DNA of 64,000 nucleotides, taken from contig FOIY01000002.1 in NCBI GenBank assembly GCA_900111435.1, forward strand, positions 1 through 64,000, written 5' to 3'. The DNA comes from Ruminococcaceae bacterium KH2T8 (GTDB taxonomy: Bacteria; Bacillota; Clostridia; Saccharofermentanales; Saccharofermentanaceae). The stretch's first letter is position 1, and each line of letters opens with the position of its first letter. A model generated the notes under the pieces. That model was not told the origin of the DNA, ran no database searches, and saw only the letters and a program-made list of their open reading frames with translations. Both the position numbers and the translations under genes were made by a program. Below are positions 41,267 through 50,252 of this stretch, piece after piece.

Positions 41267-41756
41267 TGGAAAACCAGGGAATACACCTGTTTACTCTTCT
41301 GCAGTAGTCTCTGTACTCGTCACCGTAGAGCTCACTGAGCCATTTTTCTTCGGTGTTCTTAAGAACTATGGTCATAACGATATAGAATATCAGCGGAAGC
41401 ACTAACAGTAATAAGTTATGAGATATCAGGATGGCGCCTGTACATCCAAGGAGGAATAGGCAGTAGCAGGGATTTCTTACAAAGTTATATGAACCGTTGG
41501 TCTTTAACTTGTTCTCCTTGATGTTGTCCTGGAGATTACCGTTAAGATCAGCAGCGAAGAACAGCACAATACCTTCGATAATTAGGAGGATCCCAATTAT
41601 GGTCATTATGATCGAGATGGGCTCATTCGAGAGTATGCCCGGGATGATCTTCTTATTTGATAGTACGATACCGACCGCGGTCAGCATTGCCATCGGCCAG
41701 CAGAGTATCGGTCCGATCCCGTATAACGGAAGGTGTTCTTTCTTATTGTGATCCAT
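41259..41756 (-). CDS. Isoprenylcysteine-methyltransferase-like membrane protein
   Basis: A 165-aa ICMT/PEMT-type membrane protein with four to five helices and the conserved end NTEEKWLSELYGDEYRDYCRRVNR, together with GSYNFVRNPCY (typical RNPxY). Methylates a membrane-bound or lipid substrate with SAM. Start at 41756 is chosen (GAGGCAGG about 7 bases before it) over the upstream ATG at 41822, which has no ribosome site. Confidence 0.88.
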   Translation of the reverse strand: MDHNKKEHLPLYGIGPILCWPMAMLTAVGIVLSNKKIIPGILSNEPISIIMTIIGILLIIEGIVLFFAADLNGNLQDNIKENKLKTNGSYNFVRNPCYCLFLLGCTGAILISHNLLLLVLPLIFYIVMTIVLKNTEEKWLSELYGDEYRDYCRRVNRCIPWFSKK

Positions 41757-41949
41757 GTTTTGCCTGCCTCGATCCTTATCTTCACGACATGTGAATATAC
41801 GCTCATATGAATGTTTACTCATATATTATCACTTTATCTTCGATTGTCAATTGAGGAATTTTAAAGGTTTTCGGAGCTCTCAAGGTAAGAGAAATATGCC
41901 GTTGTGCTATAATCCGAGTATCGCAAGGAATAGGTACAGGAATAGAGAT

Positions 41950-42540
41950 ATGAAGGTTTTTATCGTTTATTGTCATCCGTCAGAGAATTCTTTCACGAGT
42001 AATATGCGTGATGCGTTTATAAAGAGAATAGTAGATTCCGGGAATGAGTATATCCTGTCGGATCTATACAAGATGAACTTTGATCCGATCATGACCGAGC
42101 AGGAATATCTAAGAGATGCTTTCTATAACAACTCCTCGGATGTTGCAGAAGACGTACGTGCGGAGCAGGAGAAGATCAATTCGGCAGACGCGATAGCATT
42201 TATCTATCCCGTATTCTGGACTGAAGCTCCGGCGATGATGGTAGGATGGTTCGACAGAGTATGGTCTTACGGGTTTGCCTACGGAGATAAGACCATGAAG
42301 GAACTTGATAAGGCGATGGTTCTCTGTTCCGCAGGAAATCCCATGGAGCGACTTGAGCAGTTCGGACTCTTGGACAGCATGAAGAAGGTCATGTTCGGTG
42401 ACAGGCTCTTCGGTCGCGCCAAGGAGACTGAATTTGTAGTGTTTGACAATACTTCCAGGGAGAATGAGCTTCGTGAGAAGAATTGGGACAGTAACCTTGA
42501 GAAAGCTTATGAGAATGGCCTTCATTTCTTTGATAGATAA
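41950..42540 (+). CDS. NAD(P)H oxidoreductase, flavodoxin-like fold
   Basis: A 196-aa KefF/YwrO/NQO-like reductase. MKVFIVYCHPSENSFTSNM is the FMN loop, AFIYPVFWTEAPAMMVGWFDRVW the typical second motif. Reduces quinones or nitro groups with NADPH. ATG 41950 (M1 of the family) is preferred over upstream starts. Extended -10 TGCTATAAT at 41905-41913. Confidence 0.93.
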   Translation: MKVFIVYCHPSENSFTSNMRDAFIKRIVDSGNEYILSDLYKMNFDPIMTEQEYLRDAFYNNSSDVAEDVRAEQEKINSADAIAFIYPVFWTEAPAMMVGWFDRVWSYGFAYGDKTMKELDKAMVLCSAGNPMERLEQFGLLDSMKKVMFGDRLFGRAKETEFVVFDNTSRENELREKNWDSNLEKAYENGLHFFDR

Positions 42541-42555
42541 GTTAGGAGTATGAGC

Positions 42556-42966
42556 ATGAGATTAGACGGCTTTGGATTATTAGTTGAAGATATGCCTTCG
42601 ATGATCCGTTTTTATAGAGACGTTCTCGGATTTGAGATCAAAGAGGCAGAAGATACATCGAATGTGTATCTTGTTAAGGACGGCACGCTATTTCTTTTAT
42701 ACGGCAGAAAAGACTTTGAGACTATGACGAGTCGAAAGTACGAGTATATTAAGGGGCTGAACGGACATTTTGAACTTGCACTTTATGTGGATACTTTCGC
42801 TCAAGTCGATGCTGAATATGAGCGTGTGATAAGTCTGGGTGCAACACCTGTCCTGGAGCCTACTACAGAGCCATGGGGACAGAGAACGTGCTATATTGCC
42901 GATCCTGAAGGAAATCTTATCGAGATAGGTTCATGGGATAAGCCTTATGAGGAGAAGGATAAGTAA
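42556..42966 (+). CDS. VOC-family (glyoxalase-like) protein
   Basis: A 136-aa vicinal-oxygen-chelate domain protein: two beta-alpha-beta modules, FYRDVLGFEIKEAED and WGQRTCYIADPEGNLIEIG (Glu ligand). Could be a resistance or dioxygenase-like enzyme. ATG 42556 gives 7 bases from AGGAG; ATG 42550 would be too close. Operon with the reductase upstream and the GNAT gene downstream. Confidence 0.9.
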   Translation: MRLDGFGLLVEDMPSMIRFYRDVLGFEIKEAEDTSNVYLVKDGTLFLLYGRKDFETMTSRKYEYIKGLNGHFELALYVDTFAQVDAEYERVISLGATPVLEPTTEPWGQRTCYIADPEGNLIEIGSWDKPYEEKDK

Positions 42967-42968
42967 TC

Positions 42969-43454
42969 ATGAGTGAACTAAGATTAGAACAATTAACACA
43001 TGAAAATCTTCCTGAGGCATTGAAGATAGACCGTGATGATATTCCTGTTGAATGGGTCGATGATGCATCCGCCATCATGGGCTTTACCGATTATGGAGCA
43101 GAGAATCATCTGATCGGTCATACGTATCTTGCGCGTCAGGGAGAAAGAGGCGTCGGTCTCATTATGATCGGCGAAGCAATCCCGTGGGATACTGATCCCG
43201 AGGAGATGAAGGTAAAGCCCTTTTATCGTGTGATGGGTTTTACGGTAGATAAAGACTATCGAAACAAGGGCATCGGCGGAAAGATCTTAGAAAGTGCCAT
43301 TGAGCAGGTTTATGAGGAATTTGGCAGACGCTCTATCGCGCTTGGTGTTCATAAGGAAAATACCCGTGTCAGGAGCTTTTATGAGAGGCACGGATTTAAG
43401 AGTACCGGAATATTCGAAGGAAACGACGAGTATTTCCTGAGACTTATAGATTGA
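42969..43454 (+). CDS. GNAT N-acetyltransferase
   Basis: A 161-aa GNAT: acetyl-CoA loop MGFTVDKDYRNKGIGGKIL and VHKENTRVRSFYERHGF. Target unknown. ATG 42969, two bases after the VOC stop. Confidence 0.9.
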   Translation: MSELRLEQLTHENLPEALKIDRDDIPVEWVDDASAIMGFTDYGAENHLIGHTYLARQGERGVGLIMIGEAIPWDTDPEEMKVKPFYRVMGFTVDKDYRNKGIGGKILESAIEQVYEEFGRRSIALGVHKENTRVRSFYERHGFKSTGIFEGNDEYFLRLID

Positions 43455-43464
43455 GGACGGTCCG

Positions 43465-43848
43465 ATGAAAACATTCAAAATGGCAGTCGGTGTGATCTTA
43501 GTGCTGATATTTCTTGCGATGATCATCATCGGAGGGGGCGATCTTATAGGTGCTCGTGGCTATGAAACGACAACGGGTGAGCTCTTCAAGAGAAATACTC
43601 ACGGCGGCGAACAGGCTGCGGATCCTGATGAACCCTATAGCGGCTTCTACGTTTATTATGTTGATGGAGAACGATATCCTGCTTATTCTAATTCCAATAT
43701 CAAGACGGCAACGATAATGTATGATCCGAATGATCCTAGTGAGTATATCATTCCGCGTGAGGAGGTTATCGGCGCTTCGATCGGTATAGTCGGGCTGAGT
43801 ACTGTTATTCTTATAGCGATGAGACGGAAGCGTGCCGGTCACGTATAA
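43465..43848 (+). CDS. DUF3592-like membrane protein
   Basis: 127 aa: helix about 5-25, a beta domain with YFVYYVDGERYPAYSNSN-like pattern (Tyr-rich) and MYDPNDPSEYIIP, helix about 104-122. Same plan as the DUF3592-like protein at 26139. GAGGACGG before ATG 43465. Confidence 0.78.
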   Translation: MKTFKMAVGVILVLIFLAMIIIGGGDLIGARGYETTTGELFKRNTHGGEQAADPDEPYSGFYVYYVDGERYPAYSNSNIKTATIMYDPNDPSEYIIPREEVIGASIGIVGLSTVILIAMRRKRAGHV

Positions 43849-43853
43849 GAAAA

Positions 43854-43862
43854 TGATATAAT
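43854..43862 (+). promoter_or_regulatory. Extended -10 promoter
   Basis: TGATATAAT, placed just after the stop of the DUF3592-like gene and 23 bases before the zinc-ribbon gene. Confidence 0.6.
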
Positions 43863-43884
43863 CTGATCATAAGGGGGACGGGTT

Positions 43885-44355
43885 ATGTATTGCAGATCTT
43901 GCGGTTCGAAGTTAGAAGACGGTAAAGCGTTTTGCGGCAATTGCGGTACGCCTGTTCAGCCGGAATCGGCTGCGAAGGCTCCTTCCGAAACTCCCGCTCC
44001 GGCAGATGATGCTAAGAAGAATAGGATCGGAAACAGGTTTTGTATCATCTCGATGCTGCTTCTGTTTATTCCTTCGGTCATAGTCATACCTTTGACTTTC
44101 ATTCGTATGATGGATTACACCATAACTGATCCTGTGATCTTAGTTATGATCGTCCCGTATTTCCTTATGGTCATTTCATCTTATGCATTGATGATAATCG
44201 CCAGGGTTAAATACCCTACGAAACTTTCCAAGGTTATGATGATAGTATATTGTGTTTTATTCGCACTGGCCGTGCTGATAGGTGCTATATTACTGATATT
44301 TGTGGTACTGGCTGATTGCGGAGGGCAATGTGTAGATTGTGTCCACCATTTCTAA
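43885..44355 (+). CDS. Zinc-ribbon membrane protein
   Basis: A 156-aa protein: an N-terminal zinc ribbon with CRSCGSKLEDGKAFCGNCG (two CxxC), a Pro/Ala-rich linker, then three hydrophobic helices and a Cys-rich end. Function unknown; typical of small 'zinc-ribbon domain' proteins. AAGGGGGACGG before ATG 43885. Confidence 0.85.
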   Translation: MYCRSCGSKLEDGKAFCGNCGTPVQPESAAKAPSETPAPADDAKKNRIGNRFCIISMLLLFIPSVIVIPLTFIRMMDYTITDPVILVMIVPYFLMVISSYALMIIARVKYPTKLSKVMMIVYCVLFALAVLIGAILLIFVVLADCGGQCVDCVHHF

Positions 44356-44378
44356 CGTTGTTGATAAGAGGATAATAA

Positions 44379-45032
44379 ATGAATTACAAAGTTGTTGATA
44401 AGGAAAAGTATTACCGAAAGGGTGTATACAGGCACTTTACAGAGGATTGCAAGTGCTCGACATCCATGACGGCCAGAATAGATGTTACGGATCTCGTGTC
44501 ACGTTCCAAGGAGACAGGCACAAAGTTCTATATCAACTTTCTCTATATCCTGACCAAGGTCCTTAATTCTCGTGAGGATTACAGGATGGGGTATCTCTGG
44601 CAGACTGACGAGCTGATCTGTTATGACGTGATCAATCCTACTCAATATGTCTTTCATGAAGATACCGAGACCTGTACTCCTGTGTATACCAATTACGATG
44701 AAGACTACAAGAAGTTTTATGCAGGCGCGATCAAGGACGTAGAAGAAGCTAAGGCTACGAGGGAGTATTTGCTCAATATGGCTGATCATCCAAACTGGTT
44801 TGATGCTTCGTATATATCATGGCTTTCGTATGATTCGCTCAACATCGAACTGCCTGACGGTTATCTCTATTTTCTTCCGATAGTCAACTGGGGCAGATAC
44901 CGCGAAGAGAACGGCAGGCTCCTGATGCCAATAAGCATTCGAATGAACCATGCGATCGCGGACGGGTATCTGATAGCAAATGTATATCGCCTCCTCGAGC
45001 AGGAGATGGCATCTTTTGTTAAGGAACATTGA
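44379..45032 (+). CDS. Chloramphenicol acetyltransferase-like protein
   Basis: A 217-aa CAT-fold enzyme. The catalytic motif is MNHAIADGY (His in the HHxxxDG position; first His is Asn), with WLSYDSLNIE and NPTQYVFHEDTETCTPVYT as the other family blocks. Could inactivate chloramphenicol or a related acceptor; resistance is inferred only. GAGG before ATG 44379. Its stop TGA is the TGA of the extended -10 of the next gene (45030-45038). Confidence 0.88.
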   Translation: MNYKVVDKEKYYRKGVYRHFTEDCKCSTSMTARIDVTDLVSRSKETGTKFYINFLYILTKVLNSREDYRMGYLWQTDELICYDVINPTQYVFHEDTETCTPVYTNYDEDYKKFYAGAIKDVEEAKATREYLLNMADHPNWFDASYISWLSYDSLNIELPDGYLYFLPIVNWGRYREENGRLLMPISIRMNHAIADGYLIANVYRLLEQEMASFVKEH

Positions 45033-45088
45033 TATAATAGAGAACGCGGCGTTTAAGCAGTAAAATGAATGGATTGGGGAATAGATAC

Positions 45089-46051
45089 ATGAAGATAGGT
45101 ATACTCGGGTTGGGAGTAATAGGGACAACATATGCTTATGCCTTTCAAAAAGCGGGGCATGAGACTTACCATATCGTGAGAGAGCAGAAAAGAGGATCGG
45201 TCCCGAATAAGATCTCCGTTCATCTTCTTGACGGGCGTTATAACTCCAAGGGTGAAGAGAAGGATGATGAATACAAAGTCTGTCTTGCGAATAAAGGTGA
45301 TGAATTTGATTTTATCCTGATAAGCGTAGCAAGCGGAAAGCTCACGGATGCGCTGCAGACAATCAGAAATGACGGCCTAAAAGGTTCGATCATTCTCTTT
45401 TGTAACTTCTGGGATGAAAGAAAGGATGTAGATCAGCTCCTCGAAGGGTTCGAGTACGTAACCGCATTCCCGACTGCCGGAGGACATATGGAGAATGGTA
45501 AGCTCAACTGTGTGCTGTTCGATCACATAATGCTCGAAAGCGAAGCGAAAGCCGATATCTCGAACTATAAAGACCTCATATCGATGCTTGACTCCGCAGA
45601 TATAAAGCAGGAGATCCCTCATGATATGTTCGAATGGATATGGATTCATATGGCAATAAATGCAGGTGTTACGTCTACTGCTGCCAGAGAAGGTGTAATA
45701 GATGATCCTAACCGTCTTGCACGCGAGTTGATGGGGGATGCCAAGGCACTTACTATCGCTGTTAAGAGTATCAGGGAGACTATGAAGACAGTCGAGGTAA
45801 GAGGTGTAGATCTTCGTCTTTACAAGAATGAGCTCCTGCCATATAAGATCCCTGCAGGTATTGCGGGTGTAGCAATGAAAAAGCTCTTTGCGAGCAACGA
45901 ACTGACCTCCAGGATAATGACTCTTCATAATGACGTAAACGATATCCTGTACGGTTGCAGATGCGTTTATGACGAAGGAAAGCGACATGATCTTGATCTC
46001 CCTCTCTTTTACGGAAATATGGATCGTGTCCTTGCAAAGATAGAGGGTTGA
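45089..46051 (+). CDS. Ketopantoate reductase family protein
   Basis: A 320-aa ApbA/PanE fold protein: GILGLGVIGTTYAYAFQKAGH (Rossmann GxGxxG), DGRYNSKGEEKDDEY, and the helical C-terminal domain. Might be PanE or a 2-dehydropantoate reductase-like paralogue; key lysine is not confirmed. ATG 45089, with GGGGA at 45076-45080, is preferred over ATG 45065. Extended -10 TGATATAAT at 45030-45038. Confidence 0.88.
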   Translation: MKIGILGLGVIGTTYAYAFQKAGHETYHIVREQKRGSVPNKISVHLLDGRYNSKGEEKDDEYKVCLANKGDEFDFILISVASGKLTDALQTIRNDGLKGSIILFCNFWDERKDVDQLLEGFEYVTAFPTAGGHMENGKLNCVLFDHIMLESEAKADISNYKDLISMLDSADIKQEIPHDMFEWIWIHMAINAGVTSTAAREGVIDDPNRLARELMGDAKALTIAVKSIRETMKTVEVRGVDLRLYKNELLPYKIPAGIAGVAMKKLFASNELTSRIMTLHNDVNDILYGCRCVYDEGKRHDLDLPLFYGNMDRVLAKIEG

Positions 46052-46053
46052 AT

Positions 46054-46794
46054 ATGCGTGAAAGAATAGATCGATACATAAATGAGCAGTATGGCGTAGA
46101 GGCCGAGTTCCCGTGGGATCGTGATGACACAAGTGCAGTATACCGTCACAGGGATAATAAGAAGTGGTTTGCGCTCATAATGAACGTAAGGCGCGATAAG
46201 CTCGGACTTTCAGGTGACGGCTATGTGGCTGCGATGAACCTTAAGATCGATGATATCAATATCCATGAGATGCTCATTACGGAAGACGGAATCTTTCCCG
46301 CATATCACATGAATAAGAGAAACTGGATCACGGTAATACTTGACGGTACGGTTCCAGAGGAGCAGGTCCTTTCACTTCTTGATATGAGCTTTTCGGCTAC
46401 TTCGAATAAGAACAGGAGACGTGCAATCCGCGAGCCAAAGGAGTGGATCATTCCGGCTAATCCGAAGTTCTACGATGTGGAAGGTGCTTTCGAGAAGGAA
46501 GATATCATCACATGGAAGCAGGGTGCAGGCATCATGGTAGGTGATACGGTCTATATGTATGTTGCAGCTCCCGTATCTGCGATCCTTTATAAGTGCCGCG
46601 TCCTGGAGACGGATATTCCGTACGATTATACTGACAAGAACCTTACGATAACGGCACTTATGAAGATCGAGCTCCTGAAGCGTTACGAACGTGATGAGTT
46701 TACCTTCGCGACGCTTGGCGATGAATACGGTATCTATGCGATAAGAGGCCCGAGGGGAATCCCGCATTCTCTGAGCGTGGCTCTGAACAGGTGA
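46054..46794 (+). CDS. MmcQ/YjbR domain fused to an EVE-like domain
   Basis: A 246-aa protein in two parts. Residues about 1-115 are an MmcQ/YjbR domain (YINEQYGVEAEFPWDRDD and VYRHRDNKKWFALIM). Residues about 125-246 resemble the EVE/PUA-like fold: WIIPANPKFYDVEGAF, WKQGAGIMVGDTVYMYVAAP and KCRVLETDIPY fit the EVE pattern. EVE domains bind modified bases, so the fusion may read a nucleic-acid or nucleotide modification. ATG 46054 chosen over TTG 46048 (GAGGG upstream). Confidence 0.75.
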   Translation: MRERIDRYINEQYGVEAEFPWDRDDTSAVYRHRDNKKWFALIMNVRRDKLGLSGDGYVAAMNLKIDDINIHEMLITEDGIFPAYHMNKRNWITVILDGTVPEEQVLSLLDMSFSATSNKNRRRAIREPKEWIIPANPKFYDVEGAFEKEDIITWKQGAGIMVGDTVYMYVAAPVSAILYKCRVLETDIPYDYTDKNLTITALMKIELLKRYERDEFTFATLGDEYGIYAIRGPRGIPHSLSVALNR

Positions 46795-46805
46795 GAGAGC
46801 AGCAT

Positions 46806-47474
46806 ATGTCGTTTCAGATGATACATATGGAGATCGCATACCGTGTGGCTGAGACGCTCGGTATAAAAGACGGGAAGTCTTCGTTCATCTTAGGTTCGGT
46901 GCTTCCTGACTCTGTTCATATGAGGGATGATTATTCAGTCGATCAAAAGATAAGATCACATCTCTTTGAAGGCTGCGGTCCATGGGGAGCTCCCGAAGAT
47001 TACGATAAGTGGAGAAGTAATATCCGAAAGTTCTGGAAAGATCACTGCGCGAGCGCTGCGAATGCGGAAGAACGCATAACTGCAGCAGGCGTGGTAGTTC
47101 ATTGCATCACGGACTATTGGAACGATATTGATATCTGGAACGGTACAAAGGATCAGTTCGTGCCTCCTGAAGATCCCGGCAGATTTAAGGAGGATTTCTA
47201 CAGGGAAGCAAGGGCTGTCGATCAGTGGCTCCATCAGAACAGCGAGCATACAGAAGAGATAATGTCTCTTCTTGAAGCCACACCTGAGAAGGATATGTTC
47301 GGTTTCTTTACTGCGGAGGACATAAGGCGGATGAAAGATAATCTTCTCAGAGTCCAGTACGATGTCCCACGAGCAGATATCAGCGGTTTTAAGTACTACA
47401 CGGGTGATAAGCTCGAGTCTTTCCTTGAGGATGTATCCGGGAAATCATCTCAAGTCATCAGAGAAGAACTGTGA
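46806..47474 (+). CDS. Zinc-dependent phospholipase C-like protein
   Basis: A 222-aa helical protein: HMEIAYRVAETLGI, FILGSVLPDSVHMRDDY and GVVVHCITDYWND place His/Asp ligands as in Zn_dep_PLPC/S1-P1-like enzymes. No signal peptide, so cytoplasmic. The start is ambiguous: ATG 46806, or GTG 46791 overlapping the upstream stop. Overlaps nothing downstream. Confidence 0.75.
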   Translation: MSFQMIHMEIAYRVAETLGIKDGKSSFILGSVLPDSVHMRDDYSVDQKIRSHLFEGCGPWGAPEDYDKWRSNIRKFWKDHCASAANAEERITAAGVVVHCITDYWNDIDIWNGTKDQFVPPEDPGRFKEDFYREARAVDQWLHQNSEHTEEIMSLLEATPEKDMFGFFTAEDIRRMKDNLLRVQYDVPRADISGFKYYTGDKLESFLEDVSGKSSQVIREEL

Positions 47475-47525
47475 TCGATATGCAGGTCAACTCTGACACT
47501 TTTCACTCATATGACTTTCCTGCAG

Positions 47526-47534
47526 TGATATAAT
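47526..47534 (+). promoter_or_regulatory. Extended -10 promoter
   Basis: TGATATAAT ahead of the acyl-CoA synthetase gene, which starts 34 bases later. Confidence 0.6.
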
Positions 47535-47568
47535 TATCGAAAAATAGAAAAGTCAGGAACAGAACTAT

Positions 47569-49278
47569 ATGGAACAGCCCAAATACTACGATACCGTCAA
47601 GGAACTTATCACTGCTACTTCGTCTGCTTATAAAGATGACGTTGCTTTCAGAGTAAAGATAAAGTCAGGTAAAGATCCTCAGTATAAAGACTATACATAT
47701 GCCGACTTTATTGAGAATGTTAACGCAATGGGCGCTAATCTCTATGACAGCGGCTTTAAGGGCGGCAGGATAGCTATCATCGGACGTAATCAGTATTACT
47801 GGGTAGTGACGCATCTGGCGTGTCTCTTCGGAGGTATCGTATCAGTTCCGATAGATAAGGAACTGCCTTTGGGTGAGATGGAAGATTCCCTTATCCGCGC
47901 AGGCGTCGATGCTGTTGTATTCGATGTCAAGAATAAGGAGCAGATCGAGCAGATAAAGGCAAACGGTAAGACAAAGATCCGTGAGTTCATCTGCATGAAT
48001 GAAAAGTCCGATGAGTATCGATGCGTAGAGGATATGGTAAACGCAGGACGTGAGCTTCCCGAAGAGATCCGTAAGGAATTTTCAGACTATAAGCCTTCGG
48101 GTGAATCCATGGCTATACTTCTCTTTACATCAGGTACCACATCCAAGTCCAAGGCGGTAATGCTCTCCAATAAGGGTCTTGCCTGTAATGTAGCGGACCT
48201 TCTGGTATTTGAGGTGTTCGATGAGCACTCTACAAATATCGCATTCCTGCCTTTCCACCATATCCTGGGATCTACCGGAATGCTCTTTGCTCTTGCTGAC
48301 GGTATGCGTACCGTATTCTCCGACGGTATCCGCTACATCAAGCAAAATCTTACGGAATACGGTGTTACATTCTTCCTCGGCGTTCCCGCGCTTATAGACA
48401 AGATGTATGAGACGGTAGAGAAGGGCATCGAGAAGCAGGGAAAGACCAAGACGGTGGAGCGTGCCAAGAAGCTCGCGAACTTCCTTCTTAAGTTCGGTAT
48501 CGATATAAGGCGTAAGCTCTTCAAGGAGATAATCGCCCAGATGGGCGGACAGCTCAAATATATTATCTCAGGCGGTGCGCCGTTATCCGCAGCCGTTGCT
48601 CAAGGCTTCACGGACCTCGGTATCGAGATCTATCAGGGATACGGTCTTACCGAGACTTCTCCCGTATTGGCTGCCGAGAATAAGGGGCATATACGTGCAG
48701 GTTCCATAGGAAGACCTCTTCCTTCCGTACAGGTGGAGTTCAGGGATAAGGACGAGGACGGCATGGGCGAGCTCTGTGCCAAGGCTCCCAATGTCATGAT
48801 CGGATACTATGAAAATGACGAGCTTACTTCTGAAGTCCTCGAGGACGGATGGTTCCACACAGGCGACCTCGGATATATGGATAAGGACGGATATATTTTC
48901 CTGACGGGAAGAAAGAAGGACATGATCGTCTTGAAGAACGGTAAGAAAGCTTTCCCCGAGGAGATCGAGATCCTTCTTAACAAGATCCCGGAGATACAGG
49001 ATTCATTTGTATTCGGCGAGCCTATCGACGGTGACTGGACCGATCTTCGTATCGCGGTTCAGGTTCAGTATTCCGCTAAGGAGATCGCGGCTGAACACGG
49101 TGAGCTTACAGAAGTTCAGATACGTGACCTGATATGGGACAAGGTCAAGGATGTCAATCAGACCATACCGCACTACAAGAGAGTAACGGATCTTTATCTT
49201 ACGGAAGAACCTTTCATAAAGACTACATCCCTTAAGATCAAGCGTAAGGAACAGATAAAGAAGGTTCTTGATGTCTGA
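47569..49278 (+). CDS. AMP-forming acyl-CoA synthetase
   Basis: A 569-aa adenylating enzyme. Substrate loop LLFTSGTTSKSKAVMLSN (AMP-binding motif), YQGYGLTETSP, GWFHTGDLGYMDKDG and a late hinge KKDMIVLKNGKKAFPEEIE with lysine. It activates a carboxylic acid, probably a long-chain fatty acid, to CoA thioester. AGGAAC before ATG 47569. Its last 8 bases overlap the ttcA start. Confidence 0.92.
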   Translation: MEQPKYYDTVKELITATSSAYKDDVAFRVKIKSGKDPQYKDYTYADFIENVNAMGANLYDSGFKGGRIAIIGRNQYYWVVTHLACLFGGIVSVPIDKELPLGEMEDSLIRAGVDAVVFDVKNKEQIEQIKANGKTKIREFICMNEKSDEYRCVEDMVNAGRELPEEIRKEFSDYKPSGESMAILLFTSGTTSKSKAVMLSNKGLACNVADLLVFEVFDEHSTNIAFLPFHHILGSTGMLFALADGMRTVFSDGIRYIKQNLTEYGVTFFLGVPALIDKMYETVEKGIEKQGKTKTVERAKKLANFLLKFGIDIRRKLFKEIIAQMGGQLKYIISGGAPLSAAVAQGFTDLGIEIYQGYGLTETSPVLAAENKGHIRAGSIGRPLPSVQVEFRDKDEDGMGELCAKAPNVMIGYYENDELTSEVLEDGWFHTGDLGYMDKDGYIFLTGRKKDMIVLKNGKKAFPEEIEILLNKIPEIQDSFVFGEPIDGDWTDLRIAVQVQYSAKEIAAEHGELTEVQIRDLIWDKVKDVNQTIPHYKRVTDLYLTEEPFIKTTSLKIKRKEQIKKVLDV

Positions 49279-50083
49279 TAAAAAGCAACAGGCAGAGGAG
49301 ATCATCCGCGGGGAGTTTCATAAGGAACTCTTTGCGCCTTTCACTAAGGCTTGCAGGGACTATTCTTTGATAGAGGAAGGCGACCGGATCGCCGTATGTA
49401 TCTCAGGCGGGAAAGACTCTATGCTCATGGCTAAGCTCTTTCAGGAGATAATAAAGCACGATAAGGTTCAATTCGAGCTTGTATTCCTCGTTATGGATCC
49501 AGGATATGCTAAGGAGAACAGGGAATTGATCGAGAGCAATGCGTCTTCGCTCGGTATCCCTGTGACGATCTTCGAGAGTGATGTGTTCGAAGCGGCGTAT
49601 AGTTCGGCGAAAGGCGTCTGCTATAAATGTGCCAGGATGAGAAGAGGGTATCTCTACTCAAAGGCGAAGGAGCTCGGATGTAACAAGATAGCTCTGGGAC
49701 ACCACTATGACGATGTTATCGAGACTATCCTTATGGGAATGCTCTTCGGCGGTCAGATACAGTCCATGAGGCCCAAGCTTCGAAGCAGGAACTATGAGGG
49801 GATGGAACTTATTCGTCCCATGTACTTAATTAGGGAGGCGGATATCTGTTCGTGGAGGGACAGTCTCGGGCTTCGTTTTCTGGACTGCGCGTGCAAGGTG
49901 ACGGCGAGAGGTGATGAAGCTTCTTCGAAAAGATCGGAGATCAAGGCGCTCATAGCTTCGCTCAAAAAGGATAATCCGGCGGTGGAAGCTAATATATTCA
50001 GGAGCGTTGAAAACGTTGATCTCGACACGGTCCTGGAATATAAGAAAGACGGAAAGAGACACAGTTTCCTCGAGGATTATTGA
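49271..50083 (+). CDS. ttcA: tRNA 2-thiocytidine biosynthesis protein TtcA
   Basis: A 270-aa PP-loop enzyme: VCISGGKDSMLMAKL is the ATP loop, GVCYKCARMRRGYLY holds the iron-sulphur CxxC, and a third cysteine lies in FLDCACKVT. It thiolates C32 in tRNAs using an iron-sulphur cluster. ATG 49271 overlaps the upstream stop by 8 bases; AAGG upstream. Confidence 0.88.
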   Translation: MSDKKQQAEEIIRGEFHKELFAPFTKACRDYSLIEEGDRIAVCISGGKDSMLMAKLFQEIIKHDKVQFELVFLVMDPGYAKENRELIESNASSLGIPVTIFESDVFEAAYSSAKGVCYKCARMRRGYLYSKAKELGCNKIALGHHYDDVIETILMGMLFGGQIQSMRPKLRSRNYEGMELIRPMYLIREADICSWRDSLGLRFLDCACKVTARGDEASSKRSEIKALIASLKKDNPAVEANIFRSVENVDLDTVLEYKKDGKRHSFLEDY

Positions 50084-50112
50084 TTGACATATCCTAGTGG
50101 GAAGAATACTAT
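50084..50112 (+). promoter_or_regulatory. Promoter of a tiny transcription unit
   Basis: TTGACA (50084-50089), 17 bases, TACTAT (50107-50112). A clean vegetative-type promoter starting directly at the ttcA stop codon. Confidence 0.75.
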
Positions 50113-50136
50113 CAATAAAAAGCAGGGGGAAAGTTA

Positions 50137-50223
50137 ATGCGCTCAGACATGAACTCATTCATGAATATCTGTCTTTGTACATATGATCGTACATCATATG
50201 GCATTGGTAGCGCGCGCTTTTAA
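50137..50223 (+). CDS. 28-codon small ORF (leader peptide or peptide gene)
   Basis: Too short for most gene finders. AGGGGGAAAG lies 4 bases before ATG 50137, then 28 codons and TAA. The peptide has three Met in the first nine residues, a CLC pair of cysteines at 12-14, a Tyr/Arg/Thr middle and a Ser-Ala-Arg-Phe end. It has its own promoter (50084) and terminator (50253), so it is a complete unit. It may regulate the GNAT gene downstream by attenuation, or be a secreted or signalling peptide; no membrane segment is evident. Confidence 0.6.
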   Translation: MRSDMNSFMNICLCTYDRTSYGIGSARF

Positions 50224-50252
50224 TCCGTAATCCCAATATTATCAAGTGTATC

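Noticed and set aside
50198-50240. A tRNA-Lys-like segment (GGTAGCGCG...CTTTTAATCC)
   Set aside because: The anticodon stem does not pair and there is no T-arm or acceptor stem; it is the end of the 28-codon ORF.
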